Source of the DNA: Crocinitomicaceae bacterium
Lineage (GTDB): Bacteria; Bacteroidota; Bacteroidia; Flavobacteriales_D; Crocinitomicaceae
Length of the DNA stretch: 36,445 nucleotides
Reading direction: 5' to 3'
Assembly (NCBI GenBank): GCA_017983465.1
Contig: JAGOBK010000010.1
Coordinates: 1-36,445, forward strand
Shown here: positions 23,164-31,828 of the stretch, one piece after another
Layout: each line of letters starts with the position of its first letter
Position numbering within the stretch: the stretch's first letter is position 1
Position numbers and translations under genes: made by a program
Notes under the pieces: generated by a model
The model's database searches: none
What the model was told of the DNA's origin: nothing
Seen by the model: the letters and a program-made list of their open reading frames with translations, nothing else

Positions 23164-24750
23164 TTAGCGCAACCAAACAATCAAATAATAAAATAGTGCA
23201 GCTAATCCAGCACTTACAGGAATGGTCAGTATCCATGCCCATAGTAGGTTGATGGTCACACCCCAGCGAACTGCGCTAAGACGTTTTGTGGCACCAACTC
23301 CAATAATTGAACCAGTAATGGTGTGTGTCGTTGAAACAGGGATTCCAAACTGAGATACGGTAAACAGAGTCAATGCCCCTGCGGTTTCGGCACAAACACC
23401 TTCCAACGGTGTCACCTTCGTAATCTTAGTTCCCATTGTTTTAACGATCTTCCATCCACCCATTAAGGTTCCAAGTCCGATCATTAAGTAACAACCAAAC
23501 GCAATCCAAAATGGCATCGTGTCTGAATGAACTTTTGTTTTGATTTTAAATCCTTCTTTTAATTCACCTGATTTTTCATCTACATAGTTGCCAAAAATAC
23601 CTGCGTATGCATAGCGCGTATTCAATGTTTTATCGGTGAAAACTGTATCGTTTGTTTTGGCATCACACAATGCATCACCTAAGGTGTATACTTCGATTTT
23701 ACCTAATGCATCGTCAATCTCCTTGTAACTAGGGATTGTTGCTTTCGCATATCCGTTGGTAACTTTTCCATCTTTATCGTAAACAACTTCACCCGTTGAG
23801 GCATCAACAATTTCTTTGTGTTCCATATAGTACACAGTACTATCAAACTGAGCAACTTCCGGTTTGAATTTCTCTAGTTTGTCTTCTTCATTATGGTATT
23901 CAATTTGCATCAATTCAGTGATCTGAAGATCTTTTGGTACAGACTGATCTAATTTACCTTCACGTCCCATGTTCCCATAAACAAGTAAGGCTGCACAAAT
24001 AATTCCCATTACTTTTTGAGAATCTGCACCACCGTGTCCAAGAGAGAAAGCTGCAGAAGAAAGCAATTGCAATTTCTTGTGCATGTTAGCTTCCTTAATA
24101 GCGGATGGCTTTTTACCGTGAACCAATTCAAACCAAATGTATACAAGAATGAAAATACTGATCATTCCAATCACAATGTAGAGCATGATCGGTTTCATGT
24201 CGATGTATTCAATCATGTATTCCATGACCATAATAGTTACTCCAGACAAGGCAAGGATCACCAACATTTTTTTCCAGAAGGAACGACTGATGGTTACTAC
24301 AGCAATCAAGTAGGCAATAAATCCACCGATAATCGGAGCCAGGAATATAAACAAGACAACTTTAAGAATTTCTGCAGAATCAATCACACTGAAACCTGCG
24401 TGAGCAACAGCAGCACCAGCGAATCCACCAATTAAAGTATGAGAAGATGAGGATGGAATTCCCAACCACCACGTCAATAGATTCCAAAATGTTGCTGCAA
24501 GAAGTCCAGCTAGGATTACCCAAAGATCAATCGCGTTGCTGTCTACGGTTTTTGCTACTGTGTTTCCGACACTCATATCAAACACCCAAAAGGCAATAAT
24601 ATTAAAGGCTGCTGCCCAAACTACTGCTTGAAATGGAGTTAATACTTTCGTTGAAACTACTGTAGCAATAGAGTTCGCGGCATCGTGAAATCCATTTACT
24701 AGGTCGAACAATAGGGCGATCGCAATCACCACAATTAATAGAGTAAACAT
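23164..24750 (-). CDS. PiT family inorganic phosphate transporter with a soluble insertion
   Basis: A 528-residue inner-membrane transporter for phosphate (metal-phosphate/proton symport in the family). The duplicated signatures are GFHDAANSIATVVST at 20-34 and GIPSSSSHTLIGG at 97-109 in the first half, and SLGHGGADSQKVMG at 236-249 and GIPVSTTHTITGSIIG at 469-484 in the second. Between them, residues about 263-408 form a charged, non-membrane insertion (including EVVYDKDGKVTNGYAK), larger than the central loop of E. coli PitA. It starts 23 bp after a DUF47 gene, the usual partner, and opposite it is a Porin_O_P gene, giving an inner- and outer-membrane phosphate route. Confidence 0.92.
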   Translation of the reverse strand: MFTLLIVVIAIALLFDLVNGFHDAANSIATVVSTKVLTPFQAVVWAAAFNIIAFWVFDMSVGNTVAKTVDSNAIDLWVILAGLLAATFWNLLTWWLGIPSSSSHTLIGGFAGAAVAHAGFSVIDSAEILKVVLFIFLAPIIGGFIAYLIAVVTISRSFWKKMLVILALSGVTIMVMEYMIEYIDMKPIMLYIVIGMISIFILVYIWFELVHGKKPSAIKEANMHKKLQLLSSAAFSLGHGGADSQKVMGIICAALLVYGNMGREGKLDQSVPKDLQITELMQIEYHNEEDKLEKFKPEVAQFDSTVYYMEHKEIVDASTGEVVYDKDGKVTNGYAKATIPSYKEIDDALGKIEVYTLGDALCDAKTNDTVFTDKTLNTRYAYAGIFGNYVDEKSGELKEGFKIKTKVHSDTMPFWIAFGCYLMIGLGTLMGGWKIVKTMGTKITKVTPLEGVCAETAGALTLFTVSQFGIPVSTTHTITGSIIGVGATKRLSAVRWGVTINLLWAWILTIPVSAGLAALFYYLIVWLR

Positions 24751-24773
24751 ACGTATGTTCTAGTTAGTTATAA

Positions 24774-25418
24774 TTAAGCGTATTTTACTACGATAGATTC
24801 AATCACGTTTCCAGCATCTTCACATTTGTCTGTAGCTGTTTCCATTACTTGATACAATTCGCGACGTTTAATTAACTCTTTCGCGTCTACATCAGAATTG
24901 AATAATTTCTCAATGCTCATGTCGAAAATGTTATCAGCGTTGTTTTCAATGCTATTGATTTTGATAACACACTCAATGATTTTCTGAGTATTTTTCAAAT
25001 TACGCAATTCCATTACAGCTGCTTTTACAGCAGTAACTGCTTCTAAAATTGCTTCGGCAGTTTTTTGAATTCCTTGATCCGAAATAGGATCAATTTGATA
25101 AAAGTTGATTTTTTTTCCTGAAGCGTAAACGTAATCAGCAATATCATCCAATGCTGAAGCTAAACTATGGATATCTTCTCTGTCAAAAGGTGTGATGAAG
25201 TTTTTACCAAGTTCAATGAAAATTTGATGTGTGATATTATCATTTTGATGTTCAATATCTTGCATCTCAGAAATGTATGCAGCACGCTTTCCGAAATCAG
25301 GTTCTTGAACTACCTGAACCAATTTTTTAGCAATAGCCTCTAGGTTATCACTTGCTTGCTCAAATAACGAATAAAACACTTTGTCTTTAGGTAAAAAGTA
25401 ACTTAAAATTCCAGCCAT
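24774..25418 (-). CDS. DUF47 (PhoU-like) phosphate transport partner
   Basis: A 214-residue all-helical protein of the DUF47/TIGR00153 family, related to PhoU. It shows the Asp/Glu- and His-rich helices that form metal clusters in PhoU-like proteins (MQDIEHQNDNITHQIF, ITPFDREDIHSLASALDDIAD, INSIENNADNIFDMSI). In the family it pairs with PiT transporters and is thought to gate them or couple them to phosphate state. Here it is the first gene of a two-gene unit with pit, 23 bp apart. Its promoter is canonical (TTTG, 19 bp, TACATTTG at 25436-25466). Confidence 0.93.
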   Translation of the reverse strand: MAGILSYFLPKDKVFYSLFEQASDNLEAIAKKLVQVVQEPDFGKRAAYISEMQDIEHQNDNITHQIFIELGKNFITPFDREDIHSLASALDDIADYVYASGKKINFYQIDPISDQGIQKTAEAILEAVTAVKAAVMELRNLKNTQKIIECVIKINSIENNADNIFDMSIEKLFNSDVDAKELIKRRELYQVMETATDKCEDAGNVIESIVVKYA

Positions 25419-25435
25419 AACATTAATTTTTTTGA

Positions 25436-25466
25436 CAAATGTAGGTCCTTGTCACGGGCAGACAAA
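25436..25466 (-). promoter_or_regulatory. Promoter of DUF47-pit
   Basis: Minus-strand TTTG (25463-25466), a 19-bp spacer and TACATTTG (25436-25443); the start codon is 17 bp beyond the -7 box. Confidence 0.7.
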
Positions 25467-25599
25467 GATTCTCAGAGTTTGATAACGTAAACATAACATT
25501 GGTTTCAATGTCTTAGACTAAAATCTCTCGGATTTTCCAAATATCGGAAAGGAATTTGAAATTTTAGAAATGGTAAAAGCCCGTAATAATTGACCCAAT

Positions 25600-25657
25600 G
25601 TTAACAAAAAGTTAAGAAAATTATTTAAAAGTTAAATTGAAATGAACACAATGTTAA
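25600..25657. promoter_or_regulatory. Spaced GTTAA repeats upstream of the porin gene
   Basis: gttaa occurs at 25600, 25611, 25631 and 25653, spaced 11, 20 and 22 bp, close to multiples of one helical turn. This resembles Pho-box-like direct repeats bound by PhoB/PhoP-type regulators and lies between two phosphate-uptake units. No such site has been defined for this organism by anything in the window. Confidence 0.35.
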
Positions 25658-25673
25658 GGCAATATTAATAACA

Positions 25674-25681
25674 TAGTTTTG
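25674..25681 (+). promoter_or_regulatory. -7 box of the porin gene
   Basis: TAGTTTTG, exact TAnnTTTG, 17 bp before the ATG at 25699. No good -33 TTG is present, consistent with a promoter that needs an activator. Confidence 0.55.
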
Positions 25682-25698
25682 CGGGCAAATTGATAAAC

Positions 25699-26916
25699 AT
25701 GAAAAGAAATAATTTAATTGTTATTGTGTTGGCAATCTTATTGTTAAATACAAATGTATCCTTTAGTCAAGTGTCAAAAGACACCGTTAAGAAATCCGCA
25801 ACTGCAACAAAAAAGTGGTTTGAGTCAATTAACATTAGAGGTTATGCTCAAGTTCGTTACAATGGTCTCCTTCAAACAAATGAAGACCTGGAATGTGAGC
25901 AATGTGATAAAAGTTGGGGTGGCGAAAATGGATTTTTTATGCGCCGAATGAGGGTGATTTTTTATGGGCAAATTAACCCAAGAGTATATTTTTATATTCA
26001 ACCTGATTTCGCCAGTGCGCCATCATCAACCACACAAAATTTCGCGCAATTAAGAGATGCATATTTCGACTTAGGAATTGATAAAGAAAACGAATTTCGA
26101 TTAAGAGTTGGACAAAGTAAAGTGCCTTATGGATTTGAAAATATGCAATCTTCTCAAAATCGTTTACCCTTGGATCGTGCAGATGCAATGAATTCAGCTG
26201 TTAGTAATGAACGCGATTTAGGAGTGTTTTTTTATTGGGCACCTGCTAAAATACGTAAACAATTTTCTTCTTTAGTAAATGATGGATTTAAAGGATCTGG
26301 AGATTATGGTGTTTTTGGTCTTGGTATTTATAATGGTCAAACAGCAAACAAACCTGAATTAAATTTTAATCGCCACGTAGTTGCACGAATGAGTTATCCA
26401 TTTGAGATTAAAAAACAAGTAATTGAACCAGGAATTCAAGCCTATAAAGGTCAATACACACTTTCAAGTTTGTCTTCTGGTGTAAAAACAAACCTAACCA
26501 AAACATATGCTGACGAACGCATTGGAGGAACGTTCGTTTTATATCCAAAACCATTCGGTATTCTAGCAGAATACAATGTAGGAAATGGTCCTGAATTTGA
26601 CAAATGGGCAGATTCAATTACAACGCAACGTCTTCATGGTGGTTTTATTACGGCATCCTATAAAATGGACTTTAACGGCCAAACGTTGATTCCATTTGTG
26701 CGCTATCAAAAATATGATGGAGGTAAAAAACATGAACTAGATGCAAGAAGCTATGAGGTAGAAGAATTGGAAATAGGTGCTGAATGGCAATGGAATAAAA
26801 ACTTTGAATTAGTAGTCATGTATACAATGTCCTCTCGACGATTTGAGGATTATGCAAAACAAAATAATTATCAAAGAGGAAACTTGCTGCGTATTCAGGC
26901 ACAAGTCAATTTTTAA
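25699..26916 (+). CDS. Porin O/P family outer-membrane porin (phosphate/polyphosphate-selective)
   Basis: I use the ATG at 25699 (MKRNNLIVIVLAILLLNTNV), 405 residues; a TTG nine bases upstream is less likely. A signal peptide ends at VSFSQ. The mature chain shows Porin_O_P features: INIRGYAQVRYNGL, FMRRMRVIFYGQINPRVYFY, QLRDAYFDLGIDKENEFRLR, VGQSKVPYGFENMQSSQNRL, and an alternating hydrophobic beta-barrel pattern ending in a terminal Phe (LRIQAQVNF). In Pseudomonas, OprO/OprP take up phosphate and polyphosphate. Here it is divergent from DUF47-pit, which supports a phosphate role. Its promoter lacks a -33 box and is preceded by periodic GTTAA repeats. Confidence 0.9.
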   Translation: MKRNNLIVIVLAILLLNTNVSFSQVSKDTVKKSATATKKWFESINIRGYAQVRYNGLLQTNEDLECEQCDKSWGGENGFFMRRMRVIFYGQINPRVYFYIQPDFASAPSSTTQNFAQLRDAYFDLGIDKENEFRLRVGQSKVPYGFENMQSSQNRLPLDRADAMNSAVSNERDLGVFFYWAPAKIRKQFSSLVNDGFKGSGDYGVFGLGIYNGQTANKPELNFNRHVVARMSYPFEIKKQVIEPGIQAYKGQYTLSSLSSGVKTNLTKTYADERIGGTFVLYPKPFGILAEYNVGNGPEFDKWADSITTQRLHGGFITASYKMDFNGQTLIPFVRYQKYDGGKKHELDARSYEVEELEIGAEWQWNKNFELVVMYTMSSRRFEDYAKQNNYQRGNLLRIQAQVNF

Positions 26917-26921
26917 GAAAC

Positions 26922-26950
26922 AAAAAAGGGGAGCACGCTCCCCTTTTTTT
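26922..26950. terminator. Bidirectional terminator between porin and superoxide dismutase genes
   Basis: aaaaaaggggagc and gctccccttttttt form a near-perfect stem with loop ac, A and T runs on each side, serving convergent genes. Confidence 0.9.
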
Positions 26951-26965
26951 ATGCTTTTTATTTTA

Positions 26966-27565
26966 TTAGTTCGCTGCCGCAAATTTACCCGCAACAAATT
27001 CCCAATTAACCACATGGAAGAACGATTGAATGTAATCCGGTCTTCTGTTTTGGTAATTTAAATAGTAAGCGTGCTCCCAAACATCTAAAGCAAGAATTGC
27101 TGTCCCTTGACATCCTTCACCCATTAATGGATTATCTTGATTTGCTGTTGAACAGATTTCTAATTTCCCGTTTGTTACACACAACCAAGCCCATCCTGAA
27201 CCAAAACGAGTGGTTGCTGCTTTCGCGAATTCCGCTTGAAAGTTTTCAAACGATCCAAATGCCTCATTTATAGCACTCGCTAATTCCCCTGTTGGAAGTC
27301 CACCACCATTCGGTGTCATACATTCCCAGAATAAATTATGGTTCCAGAATCCACCACCATTATTTCTAACGGCAGGCATGTCTTTACATACTTTAAGGAT
27401 TTCTTCAATGGATTTTCCTTCCAAATCTGTACCCGCAATCGCGTTGTTTAAGTTGGTAATGTAAGCTTGATGGTGTTTCGTGTGGTGAATTTCCATCGTG
27501 CGTGCGTCGATGTGTGGCTCTAATGCATCATATGCATAGGGCAAAGTCGGTAATTCAAATGACAT
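26966..27565 (-). CDS. Superoxide dismutase (Fe/Mn family)
   Basis: A 199-residue enzyme dismutating superoxide to oxygen and hydrogen peroxide, cytoplasmic (no signal). Metal ligands are all present: His27 ([11 protein letters not shown]), His76 ([10 protein letters not shown]), Asp161 and His165 ([18 protein letters not shown]). The Gly-Gly before the second His and Gln143 in TANQDNPLM are the pattern of Mn-type enzymes, though Bacteroidota members are often cambialistic. Length is standard. It stands alone, convergent with the porin gene. No TAnnTTTG box is obvious just upstream; the 130-bp region before it also carries the start of ygiQ. Confidence 0.96.
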   Translation of the reverse strand: MSFELPTLPYAYDALEPHIDARTMEIHHTKHHQAYITNLNNAIAGTDLEGKSIEEILKVCKDMPAVRNNGGGFWNHNLFWECMTPNGGGLPTGELASAINEAFGSFENFQAEFAKAATTRFGSGWAWLCVTNGKLEICSTANQDNPLMGEGCQGTAILALDVWEHAYYLNYQNRRPDYIQSFFHVVNWEFVAGKFAAAN

Positions 27566-27685
27566 ATTTTTATTTTTTATGTTAACTACTAAAGGTCAAA
27601 ATTAATCATTAAACAAGTTCGCGTGTTGAAATGTTCTTTATATATGAATAGATTTCATTTATGAAACTATCCTGTGTTTAATGCG

Positions 27686-27693
27686 TAATTTTG
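27686..27693 (+). promoter_or_regulatory. -7 box of the radical SAM gene
   Basis: TAATTTTG, exact consensus, four bases (aacc) before the ATG at 27698; implies a leaderless transcript. Confidence 0.5.
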
Positions 27694-27697
27694 AACC

Positions 27698-29593
27698 ATG
27701 AGTATAGAAAGACCAATTTCTGATTGGATTCCAATGTCCCACAAAGAAGCGGAGAAACGCGGATGGGAAGAATTCGATGTGATTTTAATATCGGGAGACG
27801 CTTACGTCGACCACCCAAGTTTTGGAACAGCCGTTATTTCTCGCATTATTGAGGATGAAGGACTCCGTATCGGAATCGTTGCACAACCGAACTGGCAAGA
27901 TGATTTGCGAGATTTCAAAAAGTTGGGAAAACCAAGGTTGTTTTTTGGCGTCACTGCCGGATGCATGGATTCCATGGTCAATCACTACACAGCAAATAAA
28001 CGCTTGCGATCAACGGATGCCTATACCCCCGGTGGACAAGCTGGATTTCGTCCGGACTATGCGTCAACTGTTTATAGTCAAATCTTAAAATCAATTTACC
28101 CAGATGTCCCAGTGGTTCTCGGTGGAATCGAAGCATCCTTGCGACGTGTTACCCACTACGATTATTGGAAAGATCAATTAATGCCGTCGATTCTAGTGGA
28201 CTCGGGTGCAGATCTTTTGGTGTACGGAATGGGAGACCAACCATTGAGAACTCTTCTCAAACTCATGAAACGAGGAGTTCCATTTCACCAAGCGAAAACC
28301 ATTAACCAGGTTGCGTTTTTGAATCCGAAGTCAGAAGAATTACCGAGAAATAAAAACTGGGAGACCGTCGAGTTGGCCAGTCATGAAACCTGTTTAGTGG
28401 ATAAGATTCAATACGCTACAAATTTTAAAATTGTGGAAGTTGAATCGAATAAATGGGAGGCAAACCGCATTATTCAACATGTAGGAGACCAAACATTGGT
28501 GATCAATCCACCGTTCAAAACAATGACGGAAAACGAAATCGATCAAAGTTTCGATTTACCTTATACGCGTTTACCACATCCAAAATATAAGAAGCGTGGG
28601 GCAATTCCTGCCTTCGACATGATTAAATTCTCCATCAACATGCACCGAGGTTGCTTTGGTGGATGTAGTTTTTGTACAATATCTGCACACCAAGGGAAAT
28701 TCATCGCTTCGAGAAGTGAAAAATCCATCCTGGGAGAATTAGAACAATTGGTTAATCACCCCGATTTTAGAGGTTACATTTCTGACATCGGTGGCCCTTC
28801 TGCCAACATGTACAAAATGAAAGGGAAGGATGAAGCAATTTGTGCGAAATGCGTTTCTCCTAGTTGCATCCACCCAGTTATTTGCAACAACCTTGATACT
28901 TCTCATGAGCAAATGACGAAGTTGTATCAGAAAATTGATAACCATCCAAAAGTGAAAAAAGCGTTTGTTGGATCAGGAATTCGTTACGATTTACTTGTGG
29001 ATGACTTCAACAAAAACAATGAGGACGGCAATCACGACAGATACATTGAACAAGTAATCACACGTCACGTGAGTGGAAGATTAAAAGTTGCGCCGGAGCA
29101 TACATCCGATGCAACGCTTCGTGTCATGAGAAAACCATCCTTTAAATACTTCCATAAATTCAAAGAGAAATACGACAAACTATCCGAAAAACATGGATTG
29201 AAGCAGCAGTTGATTCCGTATTTCATTTCTTCTCATCCAGGATGTGAGGAAGAGGACATGGCCAATCTTGCAGCGGAAACAAAAGACATGGGCTTCCAGT
29301 TGGAACAAGTGCAGGATTTTACTCCAACCCCAATGACCGTAGCGGAAGTCATTTATTACACCGGACTTCATCCATATACTTTGAAACCGATTAAAACGGT
29401 GAAAACACGTGAAGAAAAGTTAAATCAAAACCGATTTTTCTTCTGGTATAAACGTGAAAATAAAGATTGGATCAAACAACGTTTAACAAAAGCAAAACGA
29501 CCAGACCTCATTGAAAAGCTCTTAGGTGAGGAGTCGACAAAAGAGGAGAAAGTTCCTAAATGGTTAGCTGAAAAAAGAAAAATCAACCGTTAA
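27698..29593 (+). CDS. YgiQ family radical SAM protein
   Basis: A 631-residue protein of the UPF0313/YgiQ family. N-terminal B12-binding-like region (VILISGDAYVDHPSFGTAVI) and GGIEASLRR, then the radical SAM cluster-binding CxxxCxxC as Cys319, Cys323 and Cys326 in HRGCFGGCSFC, ISDIGGPSANMY further on, an extra Cys set (CAKCVSPSCIHPVIC) that may ligate a second cluster, and the C-terminal PGCEEEDM and QVQDFTPTPMTVAEV motifs. Length is within the family range (E. coli YgiQ is about 740). The reaction is unknown. Single-gene unit. Confidence 0.94.
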   Translation: MSIERPISDWIPMSHKEAEKRGWEEFDVILISGDAYVDHPSFGTAVISRIIEDEGLRIGIVAQPNWQDDLRDFKKLGKPRLFFGVTAGCMDSMVNHYTANKRLRSTDAYTPGGQAGFRPDYASTVYSQILKSIYPDVPVVLGGIEASLRRVTHYDYWKDQLMPSILVDSGADLLVYGMGDQPLRTLLKLMKRGVPFHQAKTINQVAFLNPKSEELPRNKNWETVELASHETCLVDKIQYATNFKIVEVESNKWEANRIIQHVGDQTLVINPPFKTMTENEIDQSFDLPYTRLPHPKYKKRGAIPAFDMIKFSINMHRGCFGGCSFCTISAHQGKFIASRSEKSILGELEQLVNHPDFRGYISDIGGPSANMYKMKGKDEAICAKCVSPSCIHPVICNNLDTSHEQMTKLYQKIDNHPKVKKAFVGSGIRYDLLVDDFNKNNEDGNHDRYIEQVITRHVSGRLKVAPEHTSDATLRVMRKPSFKYFHKFKEKYDKLSEKHGLKQQLIPYFISSHPGCEEEDMANLAAETKDMGFQLEQVQDFTPTPMTVAEVIYYTGLHPYTLKPIKTVKTREEKLNQNRFFFWYKRENKDWIKQRLTKAKRPDLIEKLLGEESTKEEKVPKWLAEKRKINR

Positions 29594-29654
29594 CACCTTG
29601 TTAAAATTGTTAAAAACGAAAAATTATCCATCCATTATTTGATACCTTGCAAAT

Positions 29655-30548
29655 ATGAAAAAGTCACTATTATTACTCCTTATGGTTCTTGTTTCTCGTC
29701 AACTGAGTTTCGCTCAAGACACGATTGTGGAAGAAGTCTATGCGGAAGATGAGCCAATTACCTTTGCTTCAACAAGAATTATTTCCGGACATTCAGTCGA
29801 AACGATTGCCAAAGGAATTACTGATTTTCGCATTGAACATCGTTTTGGTGATATTGCTGGAACAAATGGAGGGGTACAAAACATGTTTGGTTTTGATATG
29901 CTGTCAGACATGAGAATTGCACTTGAATATGGTGTAACCGATAAATTAATGATCGGTTTCGGCCGTTGTAAAGGAACAGGAGCACCTTACCGATCTTTGT
30001 TAGATGGGTTTGTGAAGTACCGTTTTTTGACACAAAAGAAAAATGAAATGCCCGTTTCAATGGCAGTCATTGGAGGTTCAACGTTTACGTATATGACCGC
30101 TTCATCCGACCTTTCACAAGTGAACAGTTTTCCGAAAGTAGCACACCGTTTTTCTTATTTTACTCAAGTAAATGTGGCGCGTCACTTTGGTGATAAAGCA
30201 TCTATCGCACTCATGCCAACTTATGTTCACCGAAATTATGTGGCGGCTGACGATGTAAACGATTTGTTTGCTTTAGGTGGTGCTTTTCGTGTGAAATTGA
30301 CTAGTCGATTTGCATTGGTTGGAGAATATTACCAAGTATTCTGTAACAGTGCTTATCGTCAAACTGGATACAAAAATTCACTTGGAATCGCTTTAGAGTG
30401 GTTCACCTTCGGACATAATTTCACCATCAATTTCACGAACGCTGCCGGACTCGGAGAAACACAGTTTATTCCCTATACTTTCCAAAGTTGGAGTAAAGGA
30501 CAATTCCGATTTGGATTTAGCGTGAGCCGCAAATTTTCTAACGATTAA
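29655..30548 (+). CDS. DUF5777 family beta-barrel protein
   Basis: A 297-residue exported protein, signal peptide MKKSLLLLLMVLVSRQLSFAQ. The body has alternating strands with the features of DUF5777 proteins (VETIAKGITDFRIEHRFGDI, NMFGFDMLSDMRIALEYGVT, DKLMIGFGRCKGTGAPYRSL, LLDGFVKYRFL), and an outer-membrane-like ending FRFGFSVSRKFSND. It is probably an outer-membrane barrel. It opens a plus-strand set: YceI starts 11 bp after it, then a membrane protein, a haem lipoprotein and a TPR protein. In other Bacteroidota, DUF5777 and YceI genes lie near cytochrome genes, supporting a redox-linked role, but the function is not known. Confidence 0.82.
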   Translation: MKKSLLLLLMVLVSRQLSFAQDTIVEEVYAEDEPITFASTRIISGHSVETIAKGITDFRIEHRFGDIAGTNGGVQNMFGFDMLSDMRIALEYGVTDKLMIGFGRCKGTGAPYRSLLDGFVKYRFLTQKKNEMPVSMAVIGGSTFTYMTASSDLSQVNSFPKVAHRFSYFTQVNVARHFGDKASIALMPTYVHRNYVAADDVNDLFALGGAFRVKLTSRFALVGEYYQVFCNSAYRQTGYKNSLGIALEWFTFGHNFTINFTNAAGLGETQFIPYTFQSWSKGQFRFGFSVSRKFSND

Positions 30549-30559
30549 CATCAATTAAT

Positions 30560-31099
30560 ATGAGCAAAAAAGCAATTTCCACTATCGGTCTAATCGTTCT
30601 AACTGTACTTTCTACTTCCATCGCTTGGATGCCAAGTGCACATTACGAAGTATCAGATGGTTATGCCATAGATTTCAAAAGTAAAGATCCTTCAGGTTCG
30701 TTTAAAACCATGGATGGATCTGTTGAATTTGATGAAGCAAATATTGATGCAACGCAATTCAATTTGAAAATTGACGTCAAATCGATCTCCACCGGAAATG
30801 GGATGATGAACAAAAAATCTCAAACGGCAGAATGGTTTGATGCAACTAAATTCCCTTTCGCAAAATTCAAATCGACGAAAGTGGTCAAAAAAGGAACAGA
30901 TTTAAGCATTGTTGGAGATTTAACCATTAAAGGAATTACCAAACAATACACCATTCCTGCTTCCTTCACCAAAAACGGAGATCAAGTAACATTTAAAGGG
31001 ACATTTAATGTGAACCGCATTGAATTTAAAGTTGGACACAAAAGTGATGTCGTGCCAGATTTAATGAAGGTTACCTTCAATGTACCAGTGAAAAAATAG
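30560..31099 (+). CDS. YceI family periplasmic protein
   Basis: A 179-residue exported protein with a hydrophobic N-terminus (KKAISTIGLIVLTVLSTSIA). The YceI lipocalin-like barrel is recognisable by YAIDFKSKDPSGSFKTMDGS, the DIKS-equivalent LKIDVKSISTGNGMMNKK, the signature AEWFDATKFPFAKFKST, DLTIKGITKQYTIPASF and FNVNRIEFKVGH. Family members bind polyisoprenoids or similar lipids in the periplasm and often accompany cytochromes. It lies 11 bp after the DUF5777 gene and three bases before the next ORF, in a tight operon. Confidence 0.93.
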   Translation: MSKKAISTIGLIVLTVLSTSIAWMPSAHYEVSDGYAIDFKSKDPSGSFKTMDGSVEFDEANIDATQFNLKIDVKSISTGNGMMNKKSQTAEWFDATKFPFAKFKSTKVVKKGTDLSIVGDLTIKGITKQYTIPASFTKNGDQVTFKGTFNVNRIEFKVGHKSDVVPDLMKVTFNVPVKK

Positions 31100-31102
31100 G
31101 AC

Positions 31103-31474
31103 ATGAATGTAAAGCTTGCTTTAACGAGTGCTTTTTGTGCAAGTTTTATCGGAATACTTTACGCATACGTTTATTATCAATTGCTCTTTGATTTCTCGAC
31201 AGTGTTGCCAATTTGGAAGATTGCTTTTGGATTGATTTCCTTTACCTTGATTTTGTGGTATGTTCATCTTGTCTTTTTAAAGGTGTTCAAACAAAACCCA
31301 ACATTTTGGTTCGGATTGACGTTTTCTTCGGTAACATTTGTGAGTATTTTATACCCAATAACGCAGAGAGTTTATGTCGATGCTTCTGAATTCTATCCTG
31401 GATTCGTTCTTCCACTTCACTTTTTGCCAATCCTTATGTTTTTCACTTTTCACCAATTATACCCTCAAAAATGA
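31103..31474 (+). CDS. Small membrane protein, unknown function (123 aa)
   Basis: A 123-residue protein with four hydrophobic helices (about 4-27, 34-56, 68-88 and 97-117) and short loops; the charged residues are few (KVFKQN near 60). No family recognised. The ATG is four bases after the YceI stop, and its own end overlaps the next start (ATGA), so it is translationally coupled on both sides. Position between YceI and a haem lipoprotein suggests a membrane component of the same system. Confidence 0.78.
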   Translation: MNVKLALTSAFCASFIGILYAYVYYQLLFDFSTVLPIWKIAFGLISFTLILWYVHLVFLKVFKQNPTFWFGLTFSSVTFVSILYPITQRVYVDASEFYPGFVLPLHFLPILMFFTFHQLYPQK

Positions 31475-31818
31475 ATCGAATTCTTTTTATTACCCTTTGT
31501 TCTCTTTTTCTTGCAAGTTCATGCACGAAGGAAAAAACACCTTTCGCTCAAGCACCAACGTGTAATGGAACAGTTTCTTTTGCAAATGATGTGTTACCAC
31601 TCATTCAGCAACAATGTACAAGTTGTCACGATGCTGGTAATGCTTCGGGAGGATACAATTTATCGGATCATGCAACAATCGCTGCTCATGCCAATGCAGT
31701 ATTAGGTTCCATGCGCAATTCTGGATACCAACTAATGCCCCAAGGTGGACCGGCACTTCCAGATTCAACGATTCAGTTAATTGAGTGTTGGATTTACCAA
31801 GGCAAATTGGACAACTAG
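31471..31818 (+). CDS. Mono-haem c-type cytochrome-like lipoprotein
   Basis: A 115-residue protein with a lipoprotein signal: hydrophobic stretch then LASSC with Cys18 as the lipidation site. One haem-binding CTSCH at residues 49-53, preceded by FANDVLPLIQQQ, the typical opening of a cytochrome c fold; Met in LMPQGGPALP near 88-90 could be the distal ligand. It should be anchored to a membrane facing the periplasm. It overlaps the upstream membrane-protein gene by four bases and is followed 10 bp later by a TPR gene. Electron partners are not shown. Confidence 0.9.
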   Translation: MNRILFITLCSLFLASSCTKEKTPFAQAPTCNGTVSFANDVLPLIQQQCTSCHDAGNASGGYNLSDHATIAAHANAVLGSMRNSGYQLMPQGGPALPDSTIQLIECWIYQGKLDN

Positions 31819-31828
31819 TCAATCGTTC

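Noticed and set aside
24016..24435. 139-residue plus-strand ORF inside pit
   Set aside because: It is antisense to conserved PiT membrane segments, rich in His and Asn, and without family features.
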